From the NCBI GenBank assembly GCA_016716065.1, contig JADJXA010000025.1:323681-387680 (forward strand): DNA of 64,000 bases, written 5' to 3'. The translations under genes and the position numbers were made by a program. This document shows, piece after piece, positions 37,021-46,900 of this stretch (positions are counted from its first letter, which is position 1; each line of letters begins with the position of its first letter). A model generated the notes under the pieces. That model made no database searches. It had not been told where the DNA came from and saw only the letters and a list, made by a program, of their open reading frames with translations. The stretch comes from Candidatus Leptovillus gracilis (GTDB lineage: Bacteria; Chloroflexota; Anaerolineae; Promineifilales; Promineifilaceae).

Positions 37021-37116
37021 AGAAAAATTTTTCGGATCGCGCGATAGCGCGAGAAGAGGCGGGACTCCCTACCGGTCGCCCGCCAAGAACAGTGATCAGT
37101 GACCTTGATGAGATGG
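37021..37116. repeat. Conserved DGR 3' flank with two hairpins (target 2)
   Basis: It lies just 3' of VR2 on the target strand. It holds TCGCGC-GATA-GCGCGA (37037-37052, perfect) and GGCGGG...CCCGCC (37058-37063 with 37079-37084). In a studied phage DGR a hairpin just after the VR is needed for efficient homing. Almost the same block follows VR3 and VR4, and a decayed form follows VR1. Confidence 0.75.
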
Positions 37117-40100
37117 GGAAAAACGCACCACCACCACCCGAAAACCGAAGTTGTCGAGGCGGTTGACTGGGCCGAAGAAGTCGCGGGAGGCCGCGCGCGC
37201 GCCGACCTGGCCGTTACCCCACGAACCGCCGCGCACCACGCGGGAGGCTGTGTTTATGCTAACCACCTCTGGTTCCAAGTTGCTGTCAGGCTTGTTGTAT
37301 TCGTTCCGACACCACTCAAACACATTACCGCTCAGGTCATACAGGTCCAGGGCCACATTTTTGCCGGAGGGGTACAGACCAACGGCCGTTGTCTGCCCCA
37401 CCCTATCCCCTTCATATGTATTCGCTTTCGTCGCATTAAACTCCGGCCCCCAGGGGTAAATCCGTTCCTGCACGGCCTCATGCGGCCAACGCGCCGCCAC
37501 CTCCCACTCAAATTCGTGGGGCAAGGTAATGGTGTACTGTTTCAGGTCGCCGGTCAGCGGTTCGGCCGGCAGCAGACCGTCATGCAGCTTTTGGGTCAGC
37601 CAGCGGCAAAACGCCATTGCTTGATACCAGCTTACCATCTCGCGGGGATGGTTGGCATAGGGAAATTGGGGTTCGCTAAATTTCCGTTCGTTGTCCGGTA
37701 TACTTTCCCACCATTTGGGGTTGTCCCGGTCAACAGCGTCCACAAAGCACTGGAACTGAGCATTGGTAACGGGGTAGCGGGCCAGCCGATATGGCCGTTG
37801 AATGGGCGCTTGACGCGGTTTTTCGTCGCTGTGAGGGCTTTTGTCATCGCCAATCGTGTACGTTGCGGCCGGTATCTCTTTACTCCAGATAATGTCCGGC
37901 AGTTTGACGCCGTTTTGCTCAACGGTACCCACCCCCGGCCGGTCATCGCCCAACTGCGCCAGCCACTGCCCGGCTTCACCGCGCAGCTTCGGCGGCAGCA
38001 CATCCTCGGCCACCAGCGCAATCTTCAAGCGGGTCTGGACACGGCGATAAAAGGCGGCAAAGCTATCACTGTCCAGCGGCCCATTCCCGGATTGCTCCGC
38101 CTGTTGCTTTTCCAGTTCCACGTAGTAGTGGAAGTTGGTTTCCACCAGCGCCTGAGCCGCAATCATCAGCCACGGGGCATTGCGCCGCGTTATCGTCTCC
38201 TCCGGCGGCAGCAGCGCCTGCACCAAAAACTGGATGTTGTCGGCCACTTGCATACTGGCGGCGCTCAGTAAGAACACTTCCCGCCACCAATCCGGCGCGT
38301 CACGCACGTGTTTAATCAGCTTCGGCTGCCAGCCGGCGATGTTCTGCAAATGCTGCCCGGCCAGATATTCCTGGTACGTGCGATGCGGGAAGGTAAACAC
38401 CCCCTCGCCCTTGTCCACCAGCAAACCGGTGCGATGCTGGATGTAGATGATGATTTCTTCCACCCGTTTCAGGCTGTCAAACTGCGGCAGCAAGGCGTCT
38501 TTCAACTGCTGGTAGGTGATTTCCACCGCCGGACCATCAGCCGCCGATTCGCTCCCGGTCTGGCGCTGGTCGCGGTGGCCTTCGTAAGCCAGTCTCGCCA
38601 GCACATCGCGCAATTTCAGCGTGGGCAGGCCATCCAGCCACAGTATCTTCTCGTCGGGCACCTCGGCCCCAGGATTGTCGTCGAGCTGGAGGCGGTTTTC
38701 CCAACGAGCCAGCAGTAAATCTACAGTCTGCTTGTACAACTCGGCCCGGTTGTTGGGCAACATCGCCTCCACGCCGCTGCTGTCTACCTGGGCCATGAGC
38801 GTCAGCAGCAGCGGCGACGCCGCCAGCCGGCGCAAGTGCGGCCGGCCCAAAATCGTGCGCGTCAGCCGGGAAGCCCGCAGATGGAACTGCTCCTGGCTCC
38901 AATCGCGCCGCGGCCCCATCACCTGCGTGTACCAGGCGGTGATAAACGCCTCAATCTGCGGGTCGTCGAAGGGAGCCAGGCGCACGACTGCGAACTGGTC
39001 ATCGGGCAGCCGCCACTTCGCGTCCTCATAGGCGTAGGGACGGCTGGTGACAATCACCTGGCACTTATCTTCATCGGCGGCGAAGCGGGCTACCGCCCCC
39101 TTGATGACGGCCCGCCGCATCGCCACGTCTCGAATCTCGTCCAGGCCATCGAAAAAGAAAACGCCCCCCTCTTTGATGAGCGTCTGGCGCAGGCCGTTAT
39201 AGCTGTCACTGCACCCCCAACGCCCCAACAGGTAGGCCAGATAGTCCCACACGTCGCCGGTTTCCCCACGCCGCTTTTCTCTGGTCAGCCAATCGGCGAA
39301 ACGACGCAAGACAATACGCACCGGTAGCGGGGCAGGGGCGGTAGGCCAGTGGCGCAGGGTGACGCCTTCGTCGCCGCGCCGCTGCCGCGCCAGTTGGGTC
39401 GTGATGTGGTTGACCAGGGTGCTTTTGCCGCCGCCCGGCTGCCCTAGAATGACCAGCCGCCGCACGCCGGCCACGGCTTCGGTGGCGGTGATGGGCAGCC
39501 GCTCTTTTTCCGACTGCGCCATCTCTCGTTTATCGGCGTCGCGGCCTTTCTGCCGGGAGGATGTCGGGCGCAGCACGTCGGCCACAGTCTCATCTTCGCT
39601 ACGGCTGACGCCTTCCAGGTAGAGGGTGGTAAAGACGGCGTCAATGGCGAGGGAATCGGCCGTGGCTTCGCTGGCCGACAGGGTGGTGAGGTCCAGGCCG
39701 CCGCAGCGGGTGATGAGGGCCTTGAGATAGTGGCTTTTCCAATGGTCGGGGTAGTCGGGCGATGGTTTTTCCGGCTTCAACTCGTAGATTATCTGCGTGC
39801 CGCTGACGACGTTGGTGGCGGTGATGGTGTCGGCGGCGATGCCGACGATGTCGCGCAGGGCTATCTGGCGCAGCACGCCCAGGATTTCTCGCAGCAGCCC
39901 GGCCTGTTCTGTGAGCAGGCGTGTTTGCTGCAAAAGCTGCGCCGCCTGAATCGTCTCCCGCAGACTTTCTTCTTCTGTCGCTTGCAGCAAGAAGATGATT
40001 TCAAAGTCGGCCATGGCCGCAGCGAAGTCGAACCGGTCTTGAGCGGGATAACCGGCGCTGGTGAATAGATAGTGCAGTTCGTCTACGTCGAGCCGCTGTC

Positions 40101-40383
40101 CGCGCAGCAGCCGGGAGAGTTCCCTGACAACATCCGGCCGGTGGAAGAAGGTGTCTGTGGTTTGCAGCAGTTCCACGTACACCGGTGCAGCGGTTTGAGC
40201 GCGGCGCAAAAAGGCAACCAGGCCGGCGTCGAGGCAGCGGTGCAGCGCCTGTTCACGAGGCGTACCGTGAATCTGCTCTCCGACACGCTTACCCCAGGCT
40301 TCAACAATGAGTGCGCCGAGTTCGGCCGCTAAGTTGGCGAGAAAGTCACCAAAGGTTGATGGTATCAACTGGTTTCCCTCCAT
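37096..40383 (-). CDS. DGR target 2: NACHT NTPase with FGE-type variable domain
   Basis: The protein has 1095 residues from the ATG at 40383; frame further upstream is only readthrough of the target 3 tail. Domains: a helical N-terminus (FLANLAAELGALIV), a TITATNVVSGTQ linker, NACHT with GQPGGGKST and FFDGLDE, a helical region, and an FGE-like domain (ARYPVTNAQFQCFVDA, LPHEFEWEVAARWP, GNVFEWC). The C-terminus from ASRVVRGGSW to GFRVVVVRF is VR2. It is very close to target 3 throughout, so one arose from the other by tandem duplication. No fused effector domain is visible, so output presumably goes through a partner. Confidence 0.88.
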   Translation of the reverse strand: MEGNQLIPSTFGDFLANLAAELGALIVEAWGKRVGEQIHGTPREQALHRCLDAGLVAFLRRAQTAAPVYVELLQTTDTFFHRPDVVRELSRLLRGQRLDVDELHYLFTSAGYPAQDRFDFAAAMADFEIIFLLQATEEESLRETIQAAQLLQQTRLLTEQAGLLREILGVLRQIALRDIVGIAADTITATNVVSGTQIIYELKPEKPSPDYPDHWKSHYLKALITRCGGLDLTTLSASEATADSLAIDAVFTTLYLEGVSRSEDETVADVLRPTSSRQKGRDADKREMAQSEKERLPITATEAVAGVRRLVILGQPGGGKSTLVNHITTQLARQRRGDEGVTLRHWPTAPAPLPVRIVLRRFADWLTREKRRGETGDVWDYLAYLLGRWGCSDSYNGLRQTLIKEGGVFFFDGLDEIRDVAMRRAVIKGAVARFAADEDKCQVIVTSRPYAYEDAKWRLPDDQFAVVRLAPFDDPQIEAFITAWYTQVMGPRRDWSQEQFHLRASRLTRTILGRPHLRRLAASPLLLTLMAQVDSSGVEAMLPNNRAELYKQTVDLLLARWENRLQLDDNPGAEVPDEKILWLDGLPTLKLRDVLARLAYEGHRDQRQTGSESAADGPAVEITYQQLKDALLPQFDSLKRVEEIIIYIQHRTGLLVDKGEGVFTFPHRTYQEYLAGQHLQNIAGWQPKLIKHVRDAPDWWREVFLLSAASMQVADNIQFLVQALLPPEETITRRNAPWLMIAAQALVETNFHYYVELEKQQAEQSGNGPLDSDSFAAFYRRVQTRLKIALVAEDVLPPKLRGEAGQWLAQLGDDRPGVGTVEQNGVKLPDIIWSKEIPAATYTIGDDKSPHSDEKPRQAPIQRPYRLARYPVTNAQFQCFVDAVDRDNPKWWESIPDNERKFSEPQFPYANHPREMVSWYQAMAFCRWLTQKLHDGLLPAEPLTGDLKQYTITLPHEFEWEVAARWPHEAVQERIYPWGPEFNATKANTYEGDRVGQTTAVGLYPSGKNVALDLYDLSGNVFEWCRNEYNKPDSNLEPEVVSINTASRVVRGGSWGNGQVGARAASRDFFGPVNRLDNFGFRVVVVRFSPSHQGH
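37117..37248 (-). repeat. DGR variable repeat VR2 (in target 2)
   Basis: It aligns to the TR with no gap over 132 bases. I count 19 differences, and every one lies at a TR adenine on the coding strand. This is the expected signature of recent mutagenic retrohoming from this TR. Confidence 0.92.
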
Positions 40384-40394
40384 TTTTCCATGAT

Positions 40395-40413
40395 GCTGTT
40401 CTTTGAGAACAGC
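40395..40413. promoter_or_regulatory. Perfect inverted repeat before target 2
   Basis: GCTGTTCT and AGAACAGC flank TTG, 11 to 30 bases ahead of the target 2 start codon. It resembles the TGTTC...GAACA operators of the Dpd region, but its spacing is shorter (5 bases between TGTTC and GAACA). It could be an operator or an RNA hairpin over the ribosome site. Confidence 0.4.
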
Positions 40414-40420
40414 GAAAACG

Positions 40421-40519
40421 CAAAATTTTTGCGGATCGCGCGATAGCGCGAGAAGAGGGCGGGACTCCCTACCGGTCGCCCGCCAAGAATAGGGGTCAGT
40501 GATCAGGGTGATGAGATGG
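40421..40519. repeat. Conserved DGR 3' flank with two hairpins (target 3)
   Basis: Nearly identical to the block after VR2: a GCAAAATTTTTGC palindrome, TCGCGC-GATA-GCGCGA at 40436-40451, then GGCGGG...CCCGCC. It follows VR3 directly on the target strand. Confidence 0.75.
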
Positions 40520-43500
40520 GGAAAAACGCACCACCACCACCCGAAAACCGAAGCCGTCGAAGCGGAGGTCTGGCGAGTCGAAGAAGCGGGCGGCCGCGCG
40601 CGCGTAGTCCTGGGAGTGACGCCACGAACCGCCGCGCACCACGCGGGAGGCCCCACTATCGTCTACCGCATCCTCAGCCGGGCTGTCATATTTGTTCCGA
40701 CACCACTCAAACACATTGCCGCTCAGGTCATATAGGTCCAGAGCTACATTTTTGCCAGAGGGGTACAGGCCAACGGCCGTTGTCTGCCCCACACTATGCC
40801 CTTCACGAGTGTTTGCTTTAGCCGCATTAAATTCCGGCCCCCAGGGATAAATTCGTTCCTGCACGTCCTCATTCGGCCAACGGGCCGCCACCTCCCACTC
40901 ATATTCATGGGGCAGGGTAATGGTGTACTGTTTCAGGTCGCCGGTCAGCGTCTCGACCGGCAGCAGACCGTCATGCAGCTTTTGAGTTAGCCAACGGCAA
41001 AACGCCATTGCCTGATACCAACTTACTCTCTCACGGGGATGGTTGGCATAGGGAAATTCCGGTTCGCGGAATTTCCGTTCGTTATCCGGTATGCCCTTCC
41101 ACCACGCCTGGTCATCCCTGTCAGGAGCATCTACGAAACACTGAAACTGAGCATTGGTAACGGGGTAGCGTGCCAGGCGGTACGGCCGCTGAATCTTTAC
41201 CTGACGCGGTTTCTCACCGCCACTCCCCTTGTTATCCCCAATCGTGTACGTTCCGGCCGGTATCTCCGCACTCCAGATAAAGTCCGGTAGTTTGATGCTG
41301 TTTTGCTCAACGACGCCAACGCCTGGCCGGTCGTCGCCCAGGCGGGCCAACCATCGCCCTGCTTCCGCCCGCGCCTTGGGCCGCAGGACGGTTTCGGCTA
41401 CCAGCGCGGCTTTGAGCCAGGCTTGCACGCGGCGGTAAACGGCCGTGAACCCTCCCGGCGTTTTCTCCCGCTCCACATGGTACTTAAAATTAGTCTCTTC
41501 CAACGCCTGGGCCGCTATCTGAACCCAGGTCGTCACTTCGGCGGTCAGCGGCATCTCTCTCGTTCCCGGCTCAAAGGGCAGCAGCGTGTTCACCAAATCC
41601 TGCACGTTCTTGGGCAGCGCCATGCTGCTGCCCGCGCTCAACAGAAACACCTCTCGCCACCAGTCCGGCTGCTTTTTCAGTCTGGCGCACAACTGCTCCA
41701 GCCCATCCGACTGGCTCAACAAATACTGCGCCGCCAGATACTCCTGATACGTGCGGTGGGGAAAGGTAAAGACCCCTTCCCCCTTGTCCACCAGCAGCCC
41801 CGCCCGGTGCTGGATGTAGGTGATGATTTCTTCCGCCTTGCTGCCGCTGTCAAACTGGTTTACCAATGCCAGCTTCAAGGCATCGTGGCGGATTTCCACC
41901 GTGGGGCCATCCGCGCCAGCCGCCTTGCCCTGCCGTCCCTGCTGTTCATGCCCCGTAAAGGCCAACTGCGCCAGCACATCCCGTACTTCCTGCGTGGGGA
42001 TGCCGGCCAGCCACAAGATAGCATCCTCCGGCACGTCGTCGCCTTGCCGGCCGTCCAGTTGGATGCGGTTCTCCCACCGAGCCAGCAGCAGACTGACCAT
42101 CTGCCGGTACAGGTCGGCGCGGTTGTTGGGCAGCATGGTCTCCGGCCCGCTGCTGTCTACCTGGGCAATCAGCGTCAGCAGCAGCGGGGAGGCGGCCAAC
42201 CGATTCAGATGGGGACGGGCGGCAATGGTGCGGGCCAGCCAATCTGCCCGCTGTTGGCTCTCCGCCTCATCCCAACCGCGCCGGGGTCGCATCACCCGCG
42301 TGTACCACGCCCGGCAAAATGCCTTTATCTGCTCCGGCCCAAAAGAGGCCAGCGTCACCACCGCAAACTGGTCGTCGGGCAGCCGCCAGGTCACTTTCGG
42401 CTGCGCTTTGCCCTCGGCCGCTTTGTCAAGGTAGGCGTAGGGGCGGCTGGTGACAACAACCTGGCACTTCTTCTCCGTGGCGGCAAAATCGGCGACGGCC
42501 CCTTTGAGAATGTCCCGGCGGGCTGTGGCCTGGCGAATCTCGTCCAGGCCGTCGAAAAAGACAATGCCCGCGTCGTTGATGAGCGCATGGCGCACGCCTT
42601 CGTAGCTGTCGGCGCAGCCCCAACTGTTTAGCAGGAAAGCCAGATAGTCCCATACATCGCCGGCCGTGCCGGAACGCCCCTCGCTCGCCAACCAGTCGGC
42701 AAAGCGGCGCAAGACGATGCGCACCGGCAGCGGTGTTTTAGCCGCCGTCCAGCCGGACAACCCGGCCTCCTTCTCGCCAAGCCGCTGCCGGGCCAGTTGG
42801 GTGGTGATGTGGTTAACCAACGTGCTTTTGCCGCCACCTGGCTCACCCAAGATGACCAACCGGGGGACGCCGGCCACGGCCTCCACGGCCGTGATGGGCA
42901 GCCTTTTTTTCTCCTGGTAGTCCATCTCCCGCTTGTGTTCTTCTGGTTCACGGCGGCGGGGCAGCAAGGGGACTACCACGTCGGCCACCGTCTCAGCGGC
43001 CGTGCGGCTGACGCCGTCCAGGTAGAGCGTGGTGAAGACGCTGGCGATGGTCAGGGCTTCGCTGGTAGCTTGACTGGCGGCCAGCACCGTCAGGTCCAGG
43101 CCACTGCATTGGGTCACCAGGGTGTCCAGATAGTGCTTTTCCCAATGGTCGGGGAAGCGAGATGGCGCGGCCGCTGGCGGAGCCAACTGGTACACATTCT
43201 GCACGCCGCTGACGACGTTGGTGGCGGTGATGGTGTCGGCCGAAATACCGACGATGTCTTTCAGGGCGATTTGCTCCAGCAGTTCCACCATGCGGGCCAG
43301 CATGGCCTTGGTCTCGGCCAACAGTTGGGTTTGCTGCAAAAGCTGGTTGGCCTGGATGATGCCTTGCAGGGCGGTCTCGTGGGTCGCCCGCGTGAGGAAC
43401 GCGCCTTCAAATTCTTGCAGGGCGGCGTCAAAGTCCAACGCCGGGAAGCGGTCCGGTTGATACCCGGCGCTGGCGGCCATGAATTGGAGCGCACGGCCGT

Positions 43501-43789
43501 TTAAGCGCCGACCATCTAACAGGAGGACAACCTGCCCGGCCACCTGCTCGTCGGCAAAGAAGTGGGGGAAAACAACGTCCCACAGTTCGGCGTAGGCCGG
43601 GGCGTCGGCTTTGGCCCGGCGCATGAAGGCGGCAATCCCGGCGTCCAGGCAGCGACGCACGGCCGTGTCCGTTTCATCGCCGCGCCAGGTTGTTTGCAGC
43701 CAGGCGGGGATGGCCGCCAGGACGTGGGCGCTGAGTTCGGCGGCCAGGTTGCTGAGGTAGTCTCCGAGCAGGGGTGTCAGTGGCGTCAC
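40496..43789 (-). CDS. DGR target 3: NACHT NTPase with FGE-type variable domain
   Basis: A 1097-residue protein from a GTG start with GGAG 9 bases upstream. The helical N-terminal domain (DYLSNLAAELSA) is shared with targets 1 and 2. The linker motif TITATNVVSGVQ ends at residue 197. NACHT Walker A is GEPGGGKST (315-323) and Walker B is FFDGLDE. Helical repeats follow (TFPHRTYQEYLAAQYL, the usual post-NACHT segment), then the FGE-like domain and VR3 at the extreme C-terminus. Catalytic cysteines of true formylglycine-generating enzymes are not evident in the final segment, so the fold serves for binding. It is tandem with target 2. Confidence 0.88.
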   Translation of the reverse strand: MTPLTPLLGDYLSNLAAELSAHVLAAIPAWLQTTWRGDETDTAVRRCLDAGIAAFMRRAKADAPAYAELWDVVFPHFFADEQVAGQVVLLLDGRRLNGRALQFMAASAGYQPDRFPALDFDAALQEFEGAFLTRATHETALQGIIQANQLLQQTQLLAETKAMLARMVELLEQIALKDIVGISADTITATNVVSGVQNVYQLAPPAAAPSRFPDHWEKHYLDTLVTQCSGLDLTVLAASQATSEALTIASVFTTLYLDGVSRTAAETVADVVVPLLPRRREPEEHKREMDYQEKKRLPITAVEAVAGVPRLVILGEPGGGKSTLVNHITTQLARQRLGEKEAGLSGWTAAKTPLPVRIVLRRFADWLASEGRSGTAGDVWDYLAFLLNSWGCADSYEGVRHALINDAGIVFFDGLDEIRQATARRDILKGAVADFAATEKKCQVVVTSRPYAYLDKAAEGKAQPKVTWRLPDDQFAVVTLASFGPEQIKAFCRAWYTRVMRPRRGWDEAESQQRADWLARTIAARPHLNRLAASPLLLTLIAQVDSSGPETMLPNNRADLYRQMVSLLLARWENRIQLDGRQGDDVPEDAILWLAGIPTQEVRDVLAQLAFTGHEQQGRQGKAAGADGPTVEIRHDALKLALVNQFDSGSKAEEIITYIQHRAGLLVDKGEGVFTFPHRTYQEYLAAQYLLSQSDGLEQLCARLKKQPDWWREVFLLSAGSSMALPKNVQDLVNTLLPFEPGTREMPLTAEVTTWVQIAAQALEETNFKYHVEREKTPGGFTAVYRRVQAWLKAALVAETVLRPKARAEAGRWLARLGDDRPGVGVVEQNSIKLPDFIWSAEIPAGTYTIGDNKGSGGEKPRQVKIQRPYRLARYPVTNAQFQCFVDAPDRDDQAWWKGIPDNERKFREPEFPYANHPRERVSWYQAMAFCRWLTQKLHDGLLPVETLTGDLKQYTITLPHEYEWEVAARWPNEDVQERIYPWGPEFNAAKANTREGHSVGQTTAVGLYPSGKNVALDLYDLSGNVFEWCRNKYDSPAEDAVDDSGASRVVRGGSWRHSQDYARAAARFFDSPDLRFDGFGFRVVVVRFSPSHHPDH
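40520..40651 (-). repeat. DGR variable repeat VR3 (in target 3)
   Basis: It aligns to the TR without gaps. I count about 21 differences at TR adenines and 4 at other bases, so it is mainly but not purely a product of this TR. Confidence 0.88.
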
Positions 43790-43835
43790 GGTTGTTTTCT
43801 CCAGGAATGTTTAGCGCATGAAAACGGGCCAATTG

Positions 43836-43929
43836 CAAAATTTTTGCGGATCGCGCTATCGCGCGAAGAGGGCGGGACCCCCTACCGGTCGCCCGCCAAG
43901 AACAGAGGTCAGTGACCTTGATGAGATGG
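43836..43929. repeat. Conserved DGR 3' flank with two hairpins (target 4), loop inverted
   Basis: The stems match those after VR2 and VR3, but the tetraloop of the first hairpin is TATC here (43851-43866) against GATA there. It is the exact reverse complement of that loop. Confidence 0.7.
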
Positions 43930-46900
43930 GGAAAAACGCACCACCACCACCCGAAACCCGAAGTCGCCGACGCGGCCGTCAGGCAGGAAGTAGCGGTAGG
44001 CCGCGCGCGCGTAGTCCTGGCCGAGACGCCACGAACCGCCGCGCAGCACGCGGGAGTTGCCTCCCGCTGCCATGTTTTCACGGCCGTCACCTGCCTTATA
44101 GGGATACGACTCGTACACACTGCGCGTCCACTCCCACACATTGCCGCTCATATCCAACACCCCATACGGACTGGCTCCTTCAGGGAAGATGCCTACCGGC
44201 GTCGTCGAGCCTAGACCTAATTCGCCCGTATTACAGCGCAGCCGGTCAAAGGTATCCCCCCACGGATATTCTCGCGCATCTTTGTCTCCCCGCGCCGCCT
44301 TCTCCCACTCCGCTTCACTGGGCAGGGTGATGGATTTGCCCGTGACCTGGCTCAACCAGGCGCAGTAGGCAACGGCGTCATGCCAATCTACATTGACGAC
44401 GGGATGGCTTTCTAAGCCTTTGGGGATACGGCCGTCCGACCAATGCTGTGGCGCAGGCCGGCCGGTAGCCGCCACAAACAACTGATATTGGGCATTGGTA
44501 ATGGGCACACGGGCAATGGCATAAGTCGGTAAGTTGACACGATGAACAGGCGCATCACTTTTCCGTTTGCTTCCCATCGTAAACTCCCCGGCGGGAATTT
44601 CCACCCACTCCGGTTCACCATAGGGCGGCGTCCAGAACCCCTGGCCGGTAAACCCACCCAATCGCCCCAGCGCCGTGGCCGCCGCAATTTTGCGCTGGAC
44701 CAACTCCTGCTTCAATCTCTGCGCATCAAATTTCGGCCGTGCCGTTGGTTCAACTGGATGGATTTCTGCCCCGCGCCAGAACTTCTCCAAACGTGACTGC
44801 GGCTTAACTTGGGGTTTGGGTTCCGGTACAGACTGCCGCTTTTTGATTTCCGCATCAACATCCAGGCCAATATCAGCCTGCAATCGAGTACGTATCTCGC
44901 TTTCCAGGTCGCCACTCACCCGTGTATTGCCTACATCCCGTAAGCAATCGGCCGCTAAAACCAGGTTGTGGTATGGCTCTGGCTCCTCTTGTTGATTGGC
45001 AATGGCCTGTATGAGCGTGGTAGGGCGTTGCCGGCTGTTCAGGCTCAGGTGCCCTGCCTCCAGCAAAATCACCTCCCGCCACCACGCTTCGCCGCTGTGG
45101 GACAGCGTGTAGGCCACGTAATCATCCAATGCGGCCACGGCCAATGCCACCAGGTATTCCTGAAACGTCAGGTGGGAGAAGCTGTACACCCCATCCCCCC
45201 TCGCTACCAGCAGGCCGGTGCGCTCCTCTATCACCCGCAAAAAGCGGCGCGTCGCCTTGTCTGCCTGGCTGTCGTCGGTCACCAACGGCCGGAACAACTG
45301 GCGCAGCAGCGTTTGCAGGGCGTCGGCCTCTATCTCTTTCAGCCCCTGCTCGTGCATATGCAGGGCCACGCTTTGCAGCAGCAGGCGGCGGTCGGTGGCG
45401 TCAAACGGCCGGTCGGGCAGGATGGGCTGTTCCAACAGCACGCCCCGCGCCTCATCCCACTTGCCTAGCAGCACCTCCACCGCTTCGGCGTACAGTTCGG
45501 CGCGGCGGTCGGGCAGCTTCACCCGGTCACGATGCACCAGGGCAATCACCGTCAGCATCAGCGGGTTAATCGCCAGTTCCCGGATGCGCTCGTTGCCGCG
45601 TATGGCCGCCAGCAGTTGTGTCGTCTGCCGCTCGGCCTCGTGTTCGGCGCTTGGCCCCGGCCCCATCTGTCCAATCCACACCAGGCGGTGCCAGTAGCGC
45701 AAAAACTGTTCCACGTCGGCCAGGCTGAACTCCTGCACTGTCGTGGTAGTGTAGCCTTCCCCCAGCCGCGCCGCTCCCTCGTAGCCCACAATGCGGCTGG
45801 TAACGACGTAGCGACAGGCGGGATAGGCTTGCGTGAAACGCTCCACCAGCCGGGCCACGCGGCGGCGCAGGTCGGCGCCCGGCACTTCGTCCAGCCCATC
45901 CAGCAGAACCACGGCCTGCCCTTGCGCCAGGTAGGGGTCAAAGAAATTCAGGGGCACGTCTATGCGCTCGTTCGCCAGGTAGCGGCGCAGGAACTCCAGC
46001 AGCAGCCGCGGCCCTTCGGTGCTTTCTTCGCTGTGGTCTTTGAGAAACGCCCCAATCTGGCGCAGGGGGAGCAGGATGGGCAGGCAGCCACGTTCAGGCA
46101 GCCCCAACAGACGATGAATCGCCCCTTCTGAACTGTCCTGACTGCCGTCTGGCCCGGCTTTGTCACGGCCGTAAATCAAGGCCAGGTAACGCAGCAGGGT
46201 AGTCTTGCCGCTGCCGGGGTCGCCCAAGACCACCAGCCGCCGGTGGCCGGCCAGCGCTTCGTTGACGCTGACGGTGACCACTTCGGTGACTGTCTCGCGG
46301 GCCGCGAAATGGGCGCGGCGCCGTTCGCCGGGGGCCAGTTGCGCTTCCTGCGCCAGCCAGCGCTCCTCGGCGGAGACAGTGCGCTGCTGGGTGGCCCGCA
46401 AGGTGATGTAGATTTGCTCCAGTTCGATGTGAACCAGCCGGCCGCCGGAGCGGACACCCTGAAGCTGCAAGTAGCGGTTATGGGCGATGATGTGGGTCAG
46501 GTAGCGGTCTACGGCCGAGTCCCGATTCAAGGCCGGGGTATCGGCCGGTTGGTCGGCGTTGTTCATCACCAGGGTCGCGCCGGACTCTACAGTGACGACG
46601 ACCTTCTGGCCGGGGATAATGTCGCCGCCAACGTCACCGCCAACATGGACACCGCGTTCACCGACGGCGATTGCGCCATCCCCCTGAGCGATGGCGCCGC
46701 TGCCGGTGAGAAACGCCTCGTAATAGGCAACGTTACCTAATTGGGTCAGTTCAGAACGCAGAAGTTGTCGAAATCGGTCGTGGGATTTTTCGGGCAAAGC
46801 GTTTTGGGCTGTTGGCAGAGCATTGAGGGCCGCGAGAATAGCGTCGAGTGTGTGGCGCAGTTCCGTGTTGACCACTGCCTGCTGCGATATCCAGGTACTC

